Of a DNA stretch of 64,000 nucleotides, positions 11,928-30,500 are shown piece by piece. Source of the DNA: Enoplolaimus lenunculus (lineage: Eukaryota; Nematoda; Enoplea; Enoplida; Thoracostomopsidae). The notes under the pieces were generated by a model that was not told the origin of the DNA, did no database searches, and worked only from the letters and a program-made list of their open reading frames with translations. The position numbers and the translations under genes were made by a program. Numbering within the stretch: the first letter of the stretch is position 1; the number at the start of each line of letters is the position of its first letter. The stretch covers positions 1 through 64,000 of the forward strand of contig JASANG010000358.1 of assembly GCA_030248215.1 (NCBI GenBank), written 5' to 3'.

Positions 11928-12455
11928 TTAAAACAACACATCGTCAACATCAGGAGTTTCTCCGTTCTGTGTTTTACGTACGGTTACATTGCTGGATTTT
12001 ACTCCAATTACAGATTCAAATTGCGGCAAATCCTTCCAACGATTTGTACATTCAAACACAACACATTTCTCGCTCTGACATTGCTTTCGGCTTGTGTATA
12101 GATCAACACGGTGCGACACAATTACCGAAGCAAACAACTGTTCCCCACTCGTTGAACCTAATTGTGATGAAATGACCTGTTTCTTAAACTCATACGCGTT
12201 CTTTTGTTCCACCACCGACCTGCGTTTGCTTGATTTATATGTTGTATTGATATCAGAACTATCTGTTGTTGCTGTGTATACCACTGCTGGCTCTCCTGTA
12301 CCAGCAATCTGTTGCACTGTAGCGCGGCTATCACTTGTTTTTAAAGACTTGTCTCTGCCAGAATTTGAAGCAGCTTGGGCTGGTGCAACACTAGATGAAT
12401 CCCGCTGAATCTGGCCAGAGAAGACGCCGTAATTGCGGCTTGTTCTGAAAGACAA
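11928..12455 (-). CDS. Unassigned Ser/Thr/Gln-rich ORF
   Basis: Open frame of about 175 residues ending in an acidic DVDDVLF tail. The N-terminal half is rich in Ser, Thr, Ala and Gln and looks disordered; the middle has a basic KSSKRR segment; the C-terminal third is more ordered, with Cys and aromatic residues (QCQSEKCVVFECTNRW). Acceptor-like sites (ATTGTAG and TCTTTCAG) lie at its 5' edge, so it may be a terminal exon rather than a whole gene. It is followed on the same strand by the dsRNA-binding-like frame, 490 bp away. No family recognised. Base composition is less AT-rich than the flanks, which favours real coding sequence. Confidence 0.35.
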   Translation of the reverse strand: MSFRTSRNYGVFSGQIQRDSSSVAPAQAASNSGRDKSLKTSDSRATVQQIAGTGEPAVVYTATTDSSDINTTYKSSKRRSVVEQKNAYEFKKQVISSQLGSTSGEQLFASVIVSHRVDLYTSRKQCQSEKCVVFECTNRWKDLPQFESVIGVKSSNVTVRKTQNGETPDVDDVLF

Positions 12456-13662
12456 CCTCTACAATTAGTGTTCAAGCACTCTTTTTACACACACGGTCTG
12501 AATACGCACAGTTAAACGCATACCTCACCGACAATTATATACATACATTGTGAGAAGTGAAACAATTACCAGACATTTTTTGTGCTTAAAACAAGTTTTC
12601 CCAACATTGTTTCAGGGCGGAAAAAATCAATTTCATATGCTTTTCATTTAAATGTTAAGTGTTTTGTCTTACAAAAACCTAGTTGTTCTTTGTTTCACAA
12701 CTTTAACGTTTAATACATTTTATTCGTTTTTTATCGCTGCTAGCACACCACGGAATGCCGAATTGCAAAAATTGTTCCTTTGCACAATAATTACGAAAAA
12801 CATAAACTGCACATAAATTTTATGCACTATTAATTCACATTTCATCACAGTGTAATATGCAAGAGTTTGCCAACATTCACTCTTGCAACATTTGGGTTCT
12901 TTCCAACTGAGTTTGCATTTTACACTCAGATGTTGACACAGTTGCAATTCGAACAAAGCTCAAATTTCGCTTGTGCTACTGCGGTACTCTGTCCCAATTG
13001 GACTCAAGCCAACTGTAATTAACATACTAAGCCTTGCTGCGCAATTGCACAACTACACAATGCACTCAGATGTAGTAATTTTTATGCAAAGTGCCTGCGC
13101 TTCATTAAACAGTTTTTCTAGATACATTTGCACGAAACAAAATTTTTTTATGTTTATTCTAAATGACTTGGGGATACAATTGGCTGAGAACCAACCGCGA
13201 AAAAGTGTTTGATGCGGTTTTGTAATATATCAAAATGCAAGCATAACTTTAGCTATTTATTAAACTGCAACATGCTGTTGCAACAATCAGAGCCTGCACA
13301 GAGTGCAAGTGTAGCTTCAGGCATTACACATTGCTACAAATAGTTTCTAACTCGTGTAACATATTGGTTCTGGAACTTTGGGCCTTTGTAAGCTGTGAAT
13401 TAAGTTGTTTTAAAGCTGTGGCTTCTATACAAGTTTAAATCAGCAAAATTACATTGTGTAGCAATTATTTACCTTTGGTCAGAATCGTGTGACATAATAA
13501 GACGGCGTGATTAGTTTACGATTTGAGCAACCCTCTACTGTATTCCAAATTAAATTAATTTGTAGAGAGTATCATTAATTGTAACAATGACCTAAAATAA
13601 TTGTCATAAAAGCCCGTGTAAAACAAACATTCACCAAGAGAAATCGAGTATATTTTGTAACA
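12456..13662. other. AT-rich spacer, no gene seen
   Basis: About 1.2 kb of AT-rich sequence. Short frames at 12720-12956 (-) and 12973-13212 (+) have no recognisable domain and unconvincing composition. No tandem repeat or clear inverted repeat was noticed. Confidence 0.5.
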
Positions 13663-15194
13663 TTGGTTCAACTAGCGCTTGAAATCTCGACTAATTATAC
13701 TACACAAATTCTCGGGAATTTTGGTGCGTGTTTCGCAGATCGAGGGCCTGACATTCAGAAATCTGTGCTAGCATTTTTAGAAAATTTATTTTGTTCTGCG
13801 TTTATTTCTCCGATCAATGTGTGGAACACAACTCCATTTTCTCAACGAAAAATGCTGTTCGCATCAATCACTTCGAGGTTTATTGCAAAATCGCGGAACG
13901 TTTCTTTTGACAGTTGCAGCATGCTAACTAAACGGGTGTTAAAACGCGTTACGAACTATGCTTATCTCAATTACATACTTAATCTATTCCGTGTGAGCCG
14001 GCTTATAAATTCGAATTTGTAAAGCCCCTTAGAAATGGATACCCTGTAACAACAAAAGAAAATAAAGCAAATGAAGCGGCAATTTTTGTCAAACGAGTTC
14101 GAGAAATTACTAGCGGTCGAAGCAAAAAACCGCGAATAATTCTATGCGGCGTCAAAAACCGTCACTATTTTTGTTATTGGGCATTTTTGATAGTCAGACC
14201 ACTCATGCCAGCTTTCCCAGATCGCAATATAAAGGTACAAAGTTTTATTTTAACCAGTAGAAACGGTAATTTTATTATTCTACATTGCAATGAGCGCTGT
14301 TCAATATGACTTTTGTAAATAAAACATCCAATATTTTAAAAATAACATATTGCATGTATGTATATTTTAAAACTATACAACCAAAACAATTGAAAACTTT
14401 TGCTCAAAATTATTAATTTGCGAAACAAGAGCATACGATGTATCTTAATTTTTTATAATTTCTGTTTAGATGCTGCGTCAGCAAACGCTATGGCAAAACG
14501 TGTTCAAACTGACAATGAGCGTCTGCATACTGCTTTCATTGATTGTTTTAACAGCCTGGAGACGCTCAGAAATGCTGAGTGTGACACTCTTACAGACGTT
14601 CAAATAAACTGCAACGCTATAAAAGAACAATTAGAAATTACTACCACCGAACGGGCTAAGAACCTATTTCATTGCTTGCCTAGTACATCTGCATGCCGTC
14701 GCATTCAACTATTCAACACACAAACATACGTGAGCGCTTTTGAGGTTTTGTTAAACACCGTAAGCGCAACTTTAAAAGCGTCAAAATCTTTGAGTGAAAC
14801 ACTAAAAGACAGTGTTGAATTTAAGCACGTTAGTGTGGATTTCGTAATCAACAATGAAGGAAAAATTATGGCGGAGTTTTCTGCGTTTTGTGAAGCTGCT
14901 ATAATTTAACACAAAGACGTCTGCAAAGCGTATGCTAATTTATACAAGTGTGCAATAGAATTGAAGAATCCCGATCGCAGTTCTGTTTTAATTAGTTACA
15001 TTGATCAATGTAATCGTCATGAATTTTGTACCAAAAAATTGCTATTGTTGACTGATTTTTTAATCGCGGTTACACTAGAAACTGTACTCGCTCAGAATAA
15101 TATCAGTACTAATCGAGACTCAATTATGAACTGCGTGGAAACATTGGAGCAGCGCATAGCAGGCATGTTTGAAAAATTAAGTAACAATTGGTAA
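13663..15194 (+). other. Coding-looking region of unknown family, probably spliced or decayed
   Basis: Three stretches on the + strand look protein-coding in composition. The first (13663-14022) has a possible amphipathic C-terminal part. The second (coding look from about 14470, just after an acceptor-like TTCTGTTTAG, to 14909) begins DAASANAMAKRVQTDNERL and is mostly predicted helix with scattered Cys. The third (14961-15194) is similarly helical with several Cys. Their composition resembles one another and the frames beside Polinton copy 2, so they could be cargo or structural genes of the virus-like element. I recognise none of them and cannot say whether they belong to one gene. Confidence 0.3.
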
Positions 15195-16049
15195 AACCAA
15201 ATCAACTTTATAGCCTGTGGATTTAATATCTGCGATGTGTCAGTTTCTTGCGTATTTAATCTACTACAACAATAGCATTTTTATCGCTGAGAAAAACACG
15301 TATTTACACAAAAATTAGTGCAATTTTTTTAAACTTGTATGTTGCACTATGAAATTTACTTGCTTGTTGTAGAATAAACAAATATACAGAAAAATAATTA
15401 AGAGTCAAACAGGAGTGTTCTGCATCTCACCAACATTAGCATCTGACTGAAATAAAGCGTAAAATCGCAATATATATACCATTTAGCAGCAGATTTTTAA
15501 GGTTTAAAGTTAGTGGTTTTTCACAGCTTATGTTAACATTTGCACAAATATATATTTTTTGTGTTAGTTTGTAAAAAGTTGAGGTGTGGGGCTGAAAAAC
15601 AAGTGCCAAACTTAGACTTAATAGGGATAAGTAGCTCTGTGGCGAAATTGTATTGTTGCAGTTGATCTGTTGCCAAATTCAGTTGTTTAATGCATCTTCT
15701 ATAAAAAAACTTGTGTGTTTTTACGCTAAAAATCAGTGTGTCATTTTTCAAATGCGACATATCATGTTTTGCAATTTTTGCAAATTTTGTAAATGAACAA
15801 GTTGACATTGCTCCAACTGTGGCTTTTTCAACTATGACTCATCACAAAGGAATTTGACATTTAAGTGAGCCAGAACCCCCATTTTTCTACTACTAGGGCT
15901 TACATATTTTAGTTATTTAACTGTAACTACTACGTTTGGTAATTGGTTTATGGAAATAACCAGAGCGTATTTTTCGGTCGTTCAGAACTTATGGTTTTTG
16001 GTTATAACTTTCAGAGTGCTAATTAATTTTACATGCATGTATGTTACAG
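15195..16049. other. AT-rich spacer, possible intron of the TTC38-like gene
   Basis: No gene seen. A frame at 15533-15808 (-) is not convincing. A segment at about 15868-15897 (AGCCAGAACCCCCATTTTTC, then CTACTA) closely matches 7078-7106 in direct orientation. The stretch ends in the acceptor of the first visible TTC38 exon, so at least its right part is intron. Confidence 0.5.
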
Positions 16050-22697
<6,648 letters not shown>

Positions 22698-23703
22698 TAA
22701 ATTAGAAATGCATTGTGGTCACCTGAAGAACTGAGAAGCTGATATTTATGATCCCTCACTAGGCAGTAATCACCGTTATTTATTTTTGAACCATCCTCCT
22801 GTTATTTGGACCTTCGACCTGTTCAGAATAACTTTGATTTGTCCATTAATCATCTTTTTTGACATTTATTAAAGTTTTGGATTGTCTGACGCGGCGTTCA
22901 CGTTATAACTACGGCAACCTGGAACACGTTTTGTCACTATTACAGTAGCGAGTAAGGAACAGATGCGTGCAGTCTAATACCAGTATTCGAAATCATTTAC
23001 TGCTACGTCATCTAACTTTTTACTATTTTATTAGTGCGCACAGATTACATTGTATACACTGCATAATATCGCAATATTTGGTTTAAATTTGGAATACCAC
23101 GTGATATTCGCGTAAGTGAGCCAAAGTATCATGTGGATGTGGCGTGTTACATGTTTGCGACGATCACTTGAGATAAGTGATTTGTAATCCTATGTTATGT
23201 GACATTCACAATTTGTTGTCATACCCCTAAATTTGGATCGCAAAATTTTGTGTTGACCTTGAATCAACATGGACAAAGCTTATTCCGGGCTGCCTACACT
23301 TAACGTTTGTTTCATATTTGAACAGTGTTGGTCAATGTTCTGATTATGTTCTCTCGTTAAGACGTTTATTCGTGAAATTCTCACAATTCAAAATAACGTT
23401 CAGGAGTCCGATATGTCGCAGGGTTGTTTTTTCCGGAAAAATTAAATCGACCTAAAAACGGTTTTTTTTCATTTTTTCAAAAAAAGGAAAGACGTTATGT
23501 AAAGTTTGATGCCAAAATAATAAATTTTGAATACTCCCAAAGTTGTGAGTCAATGTTCGACTAATCCTTGAACCAGCATTTGTAGCTTCATTCCTAGGTA
23601 CATGAATTAGTCACAAGTTTAGTTTTACAACTATCGCGTTTCAGCTTACAGCACAACTCGAAGTGTTGCGTCTATGAAAAACAACAGAGATAGATTTTTA
23701 ATA
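22698..23703. other. 3' flank of TTC38, no gene
   Basis: Contains the 3' untranslated region and then AT-rich sequence without a convincing frame. 22905-22965 (GGCAACCTGGAACACGTTTT) is the reverse complement of a repeat end at about 41095-41140, so a shared transposon end lies here. Confidence 0.6.
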
Positions 23704-24480
23704 CTGTAGTGACCCGAATAAGAGGGGGGAGTGATATATTTTGCCTCTCCAGAGGGTAACCCCCTTTTATTCGGTTACAGATTCTGATTTGTTTTTCACC
23801 CCCCCACCTCCGCCGCCCTTACTGATATATATCCGAAATTCCAACAATCCGTTGAATTAAACGTTTTACTTGTCTTGTGTCAATAGCTTGAGTGGTAATG
23901 CAAGGTTATACTTAGGAAGGTACTTTGAAAACTATACTTAAGTTTGCTTTAAAGTTTCGAACTCAACTTTATTTGGTGTTGGGTATGGTTTATGCACCAC
24001 AATTAGGAATAATTGACATTTATGGACTCTAATTAGGGTTTAGGGACTCTATCCGCTTACGGACTCTTATTACCAGGTTGTAACCGGAGGTGAAAAATAC
24101 CAGAGCCGGAGCCGGAGGTCAACGAAACTTGCCGGAGTCGGAGGTGAGGAGAAATCAGGTAGTAAATATGATGGTTAAGTAGTTAATTTTAGCCAATATC
24201 TACAATATGTTGTTAAGTTGTTTGGATTTACTCTAATTTTCTGCGAAAATTCGGAAATTCTTTTCTGAAAATTGTGACAAAAGTAAAACGTAACGCGCTA
24301 AACACATAAATTTTGCAAAACTATGCAAAATTTTACTACGGCAAAAATTACACCGGAGCCGGAAACCGATTTTCTGCCGGAGCCGGAGGCATAGCTCCGG
24401 TTGTACCCTGCTTTTAGGGATACGGACTCCTGTTGATTGGCACTCAAATTGGAGACCCTCTCTTATTTGGGTCACTACAG
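23704..24480. mobile_element. MITE, CTGTAGTGACCC family, TA target, with nested repeat
   Basis: Begins CTGTAGTGACCCGAATAAGA and ends with the approximate complement (TTATTTGGGTCACTACAG), flanked by TA on each side, as in Tc1/mariner-type MITEs. It is longer than the ~405-bp copies at 41629-42031 and 45955-46362 because a CCGGAG element (24075-24413) is inserted in it. No coding content. Confidence 0.85.
24075..24413. mobile_element. CCGGAG-family element nested in a MITE
   Basis: Opens GGTTGTAACCGGAGGTG and closes CTCCGGTTGTACCCTGC, so its ends are complementary. Inside each end are tandem CCGGAG hexamers, and the core is AT-rich. The neighbouring copy at 24735-25102 has the same layout and closely similar core. 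The nesting shows that this family was active after the CTGTAGTGACCC MITE. Confidence 0.8.
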
Positions 24481-24734
24481 TATATGAATCAACCTCTAAC
24501 GTTTTTCATGTTTAACAAGTCGAATCGCATAAAACTTGATCAGAGAGGATTTCATAATTCCGCTTTGCACCAGTCCAAGAGGAATTGGGCTTGTCTACGA
24601 CGGCTATAAACAAACCAAACAAAAACACCCAGCATTCTCACAAAGTGTGGCACCATGGGCTAGACGAAGTAATAATTAGACTGAATACAGATTGAGCGAC
24701 GACGACAAACTCCTGGTTTTATATACCTAAAAGC

Positions 24735-25102
24735 CAGTGTGCAACCGGAGGTGAAAAATACCGGAGCCGGAGCCGGAGGTTAACGAAACTTGCCGCAGCC
24801 GGAGGTGAGACTATATTAAGTAGTAAATATGATGGTTAATTAGTTAATTTTAGCCAATATCTGCAAAATGTTGAAGTTGTTTGGTTTTACGCTATTTTTC
24901 TGACAAATTTCGGCAATTCTTGCATGAAAATTGTGACAAAAGTAAATCGAAACGCGCTAAACAGATAAATTTATGAAAGTTATGCAAAATTTTAGTACCG
25001 AAATTGCCGGAACCTCCAGCAAAAATTCTACAAGAGCCGGAGCCGGAGGCCAATTTTCTGCCGGAGCCGGAGCCGGAAGCAGACCTCCAGTTGTATCCTG
25101 CT
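24735..25102. mobile_element. CCGGAG-family element
   Basis: Second full-length copy, opening AGTGTGCAACCGGAGGTG and closing ACCTCCAGTTGTATCCTGC, with GCCGGAGCCGGAGG tracts near both ends. The core is recognisably the same as 24075-24413. Confidence 0.8.
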
Positions 25103-27573
25103 AAAAGCAGCTATTATAATATTTTTATAATTTTTCTGTGCAAAATGCTTCTATATTTTAGGTCACTACAAGCTCCAGTATACATCAAAGCTTGTGCTGC
25201 AGTATTTATTTAACCCGCCTTACGAAACCCAGGATATATAAGTTTCGTCATCAAAGTTAACCCTACAAATTTCTGCGGGCAGCATTTCTTAGCGGCATAA
25301 CCATGACATCAGCGAATCCCACCGACGTCACTTTTGGATTAAAAAAAACTAAATTTCATTTTAAACAATTTTTGTTATATATTTGCGGTCGTTTGGTCGT
25401 ATATATACAAACGACTCTGCTGCGATTTCGCGTACTGCATGCATTCCAAGTAATGTAGCGTAAATATTCAGTTTTAAAAATAATCAATGTTAAGAAACTT
25501 TTTTTTGCGTTTGTTACAAAAACTTGACCTATAAAATAACACTAAAATAGGAAAAACGTAACAATTTTTATTTCTATTATTATTATTACGTGTTAAATTT
25601 CCATGTTATATGCTGTCATAGACTTGAAATTGTCACCGTTGCCAGATAATAATAGGTTGAGGTGTGCCAGTCAGTGCAGAAAATTTTAACAAGATGCAAC
25701 AGCGGAACAATTATTGTAGTATATTAGTACTCTGTATACCGTTCTACATAATTGCCGAAAACTTCAGGCAGGGATGTATTGTCACCATTGAACCTTCTTT
25801 CACCTTCCTATGGGCGCCCATGCCGCTGACGTTTTTCGTTAAAAAAGTCGTGGACAAACGGCCGAACGATTATGGCATTCGCTCATATAGTTAAGATTAA
25901 GATTATATAGTTACGTGTATAATTCGTTAAAATGTGCATTTTAAAATAATTTTTCAGTTTTCTATTCAATATAGGTTTGAATTTTGTGAACATATTTGTT
26001 ACAAATGTCGCCAACGGAACTTTGATTCGCAAGGATAAAAGCCTGTAACTAAAGCCTGAACACACGCTTAAATCTAAGCAAAAATTAATCTAAACCTTAA
26101 GCTGATATACTTCATTGTATATTTGGAATGCAGTAGACTTTCGTTCGATCCTTCAGCACACAAAATTGTAGTTAACATTCAGACTAAGTGTGAAAGCGCT
26201 TTAGGCATAGTTTCCATATACCCAGACAGCGCGATCAATGATTCGACAAATGTAGTAAATATTATTAAATCAATCGGATTTTTACAAGTGTTGTCAGTTA
26301 AGGCAGTTTGTTACTTAGCGGCAATTTTCGAAGGTTCAATTAATTCCATCCCCGTTAAAACGCAAGCGCTACTGTTAAAAATTGTCCTACCCTATTTTGG
26401 CCCTACGATGTTCCCGGAAACTCATTTGTTGCAGTACTGGCGGTAAAAGTAGCTCATGCATTTTGAACACTGGCTGTGAAAGTAGCGCGTGCATTTGAAC
26501 GTGAATGACCCATTATGCATATGACTACATTCCTTGAGTTACACGAGATTTGTCAAGAATCAAGACTTATAGTTTTAATATCAGGCTTGTGATGTAGCTG
26601 TAACCTTATCGGTTTGCGTTTTAAAATACACCCAAATAGTAGTACGATTTCTTAAGAGAATTTCTTCAATACTCCTTTCCTGGTATTTACCATAGCCAAG
26701 TACCCATATTGAACTTTATTAGAGTCCTTACACACCTGGATTGTTTATGTTCGCCGTCAGGTATTTGACCGTAATTTTTGACAATGTTGTAGCCATGTCC
26801 CTACAGTGGACCCCACCTACTTACACACCGACTATCAGAGAACACCACATTTTTTAACACAAGAATATTAACTTTTGGTTTATTAGATTTAACATTCGAA
26901 AACTTATCCATAATCTATTGCAGCTGTTGATAAATGCAGTGTGCAATAGTTTTGTAGGTATAATATGTGCGTGTAGGAAATAATATGATTTCACATTTTT
27001 ATCTGTACATTGTTTCGAAATCTAATTCTGACGCAACGTAAAAATCGGCAATGTTTAATTGGAAAAACTGTAACCCATTCTATCGCATTTTATTCTCGAT
27101 TAATTGCTTTTACAAACAAAACAATTAATTTTCTGAAAATAATTCACCGCAACACGTATATATTCACGTAAGTAATGGGTAATCCACGTAATAATGCGCG
27201 CACTACTGTAAAAATTGTACAGGTCTGGATAAAGATCTATGAAATTTTTAGAAACTCTGTTAGAAGGATGTTATATTTACAAATAGTATGATTGCAAAGC
27301 CGAACGGCAACGCAGACTTACTACTTTGCAGCATCTTTAATGTCGTCACGCCACAGTACACTGTGTATAATGTCCTGACACTATAACGATAATGGGATAC
27401 TGTACGAAGTGACTGATCTATAGCTGAAGTCTACTCTGCTGCAGTCCCGCAGAAAAACGTTCCGCCCCATGTAAATTAAATGTGTGTTCTCAATGATGTT
27501 TTAAAACGTTTTACAGTGGACCGTAAATTATTATGCGGTAGTTAAATTGAATAATTTACTAAAAAGTGGTGCC
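25103..27573. other. Intergenic stretch, no recognised gene
   Basis: Mostly AT-rich. Frames at 25664-25894 and 26123-26446 (+) have fairly even codon composition but no domain I recognise; the second (107 residues, no Trp until its end, mostly hydrophobic/helical) is the better candidate for a real exon or old element. 27177-27235 (GGGTAATCCACGTAATAATG, then ACTGTAAAAATTG) is one end of the MITE family seen at 5772-6293. 27440-27475 shares a GGCGGAACGTTTTTCTG segment, inverted, with 42735-42775. Confidence 0.45.
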
Positions 27574-30500
27574 ATGTGGCTGACGCTAATAATTGCAGGA
27601 GCGCTATTCAGTAAGTATGCTTATCAGGATATATAACAGGATATTCGTTTTAGATAAAAATCAACATCCGTTTCCGATATCTTGCTCGCTATCCTCTTCG
27701 GTTATTGATGCTATTCGTTTTGCATCCTCATGCTTAATATGAATCGGGTTGTTTTTGAATGTAAACACTGTGGTGTGATTTATCCCTTTCACTCATAGAG
27801 TATATTATGAGCAACTTAATACAATAATGTAAGAGCAATACACACTGTAAATTTCAGTGAGTTGATTTTCATTCAGAATGAGTTAAATCAGTCAGTCTGT
27901 GAGTTGGACTATCAGAACTCAAAATTATGAGTTGATTCGATTCATTTTGAGTTAATCAACTCACCCAGAGTCCAGTCAACTCAGAGTGAGAATCAACTCA
28001 ACACAGAGTGAACTAATGTTTACTGATATTAATTCAGAAATAACCAACTCGCTGGCTGAATTAATTAATCAACTCATGGGAATTTACAGTGTACACACAG
28101 TGTGCAATGTTTAACAATTGTAACATATATACGTAGCGCAAAATCGACGCAAGACGTGAGAGCCCCCTAGGGCACGAGCGTCAAGCTCCTATAGCTATTG
28201 ACGTATGGTTATGGCGTTTTGAGAATATATAACATACTAAATACTATGTTTAAAAACAATCTCGTTACAAAACATTGTTTAAACAGCCGTAAACCATCCT
28301 GAATTAAACAAAAAATTGAATTTCAGGTTGCGCAGCGTCGTTTAGTCTTGAATGTCAACTTGACGAAACACCGGTATTTCTTAAAAACAACGATATGTTT
28401 ATGAGCGACACAACGGATACATTAATATACGTTGGACTTACAGAACTCGAGTGTGTTGATATGTGTCACAAAAATGAAGTTAGTATTAAAACGCTGTTCT
28501 ATTTAAAAAATAAAAATTAGTTTTTCCGTCAAATTTAACGGTGTAATGCTCTTAAACTTTAAGCAATTTCTATGTCTAAAACTTAAAATTTCGGTTTTCA
28601 TCCTCTGACTGATAAAAATAGGCCTATGTTTTATAAGTTTTATTTAGTTTTCATATCCTCTGACTGATAAAAATAGACATTTGTTTTATAAGTTTCATTT
28701 ATATATTTTGATTGAAACGTTTGTCGACAGAGTTTTAAGTTTTATAATTTAGTATATAAATATTTTGCCACAAGTCGATCAGAATGTTTCACCTGTTTTA
28801 GGATTACACTGGCAACACTGTATTTTGCGCTGGAATCACACATTACAAAGACAACTGCACAGTTACACAAATTGCAGTTACTCCAGATCCAATTTCAGCA
28901 TTGAAACCAAAACAAAATTCAGTTTATTACGAGAAAATGTGCGTTGACAGTAGAAGTAAGTTTGTCAGCATTTATGCAAACCATCAATTACAGCATAGTA
29001 GTTAGTAAGAGATCGACATAATGTATTTCTAATCAGACGAGCCCGTGGCCAAAAGGGACAATAGGGATCAGCCTTACCTGAAAAAATTTCGGCCCACTTA
29101 GAAAATTTTCAACTTTGCCCTTAAAGTCAACAGAAACTGTTGTATATGCCCCTCTTAAAAAACTTCTAGACCCTGTAGCAGGGTGAGCTGGCTACGAGTC
29201 TGTAACCAGATGGTGATGGACACTTAAACTTTGGAAAAAGTTGGAAAATGTCGGAGAAACAGAATATTTCTTAAAGGAAAACACGTTAGAGTCTGATTTG
29301 CTCAGGCTTGCATATTGGATAAACTTTAAAGCTCAAAGCCAAACGTATTTGATATGGCTTGTGAAATTTTTATGCACTTATTCATATATGGTCACATATT
29401 AAATATGTTTGAAATCTATTATTCTATCCGGCAATAACATAAATAGCTTGTGCTCATTTATGTCTTAACTAAAAATATAAAAGCAAATAAGCTGGGAAAG
29501 TGACTTGAAAATACGCTGAGCCTTCGGATTTCGTGTTTCAATTCTTATAGTCAAAATAAACTGGTTCATTAATGCTAAAAATAGAAGTTTTAAAATAATT
29601 TTTTATAAAACCTAAAAATTACCTAATTTTAATTTGGTTTCAAAATTATGCCAACGAGTTGTTTTCAGAAATTAGCGATAAATGCAGTGGAAGCGTTTTT
29701 CTCAGACAACCTCAAATAGTTCTAAGTGGGTACGCAGCCAGCGCACTTCCGGCAAACAATCTACAAGAATGTATGGAGTTTTGTCTGCAATCTGACGAAT
29801 TTACATGCAGGGCAAGTTTGAATCGTCCACAATATTTTGTGTACACCATGCTATATTTTTCATATTTCGGCCATATACATGTATAAGCTTGGGTAAAATT
29901 CACTGTATTACAAAGCTTCAATAGCATGGTAAACCACAGCTAATTTCTTGCTTTCATTTGTTCTAAAAGTTGACTAATCACTGTTGTTATTTTTTGTTTA
30001 ATGATTTTATAAGCATTTATGAATTTTCAAGGCTTTATGATCTTTCCCTAATGAAATATTTGACGTTTTTTCAAAGATTTCACTCAACCCTGCTGTAAAA
30101 GACTATCTTAATTTTTAATTTTATTGAAATTTTCAGTCGGCGTTGTATTTCTACGAAGACGATGAATGCATTTTGAATACCGAAAGTGGAACATCGTTGG
30201 CCGAGGAATCAAATGAGGATTTACTGTACGAAGAAAAATCAGACAAAGTTATCTATATTGAAAACGGCTGCGTATTACAGCAAGAGCTCGCTGATGACCA
30301 ACCTCAAGAAGCGTCAGGTATAGGTATATGCAGTGTCCTGAACACCTATTTCTTCCAATTAGCGATTGAGGTGGCCATCTCAAATGCTAATTATTATCCT
30401 GGCAGTTAGAACAACTACTGAAATCGAGGTCTGAACGAGTTTATGTTTGCGTTGTTTAACTCAGAAATAACCAGAAATGACTAATTCGCTCTCTGAGTGG

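Noticed and set aside
26123-26446. 107-residue frame as a gene
   Set aside because: No domain, no convincing splice context; kept only as a note in the spacer entry.
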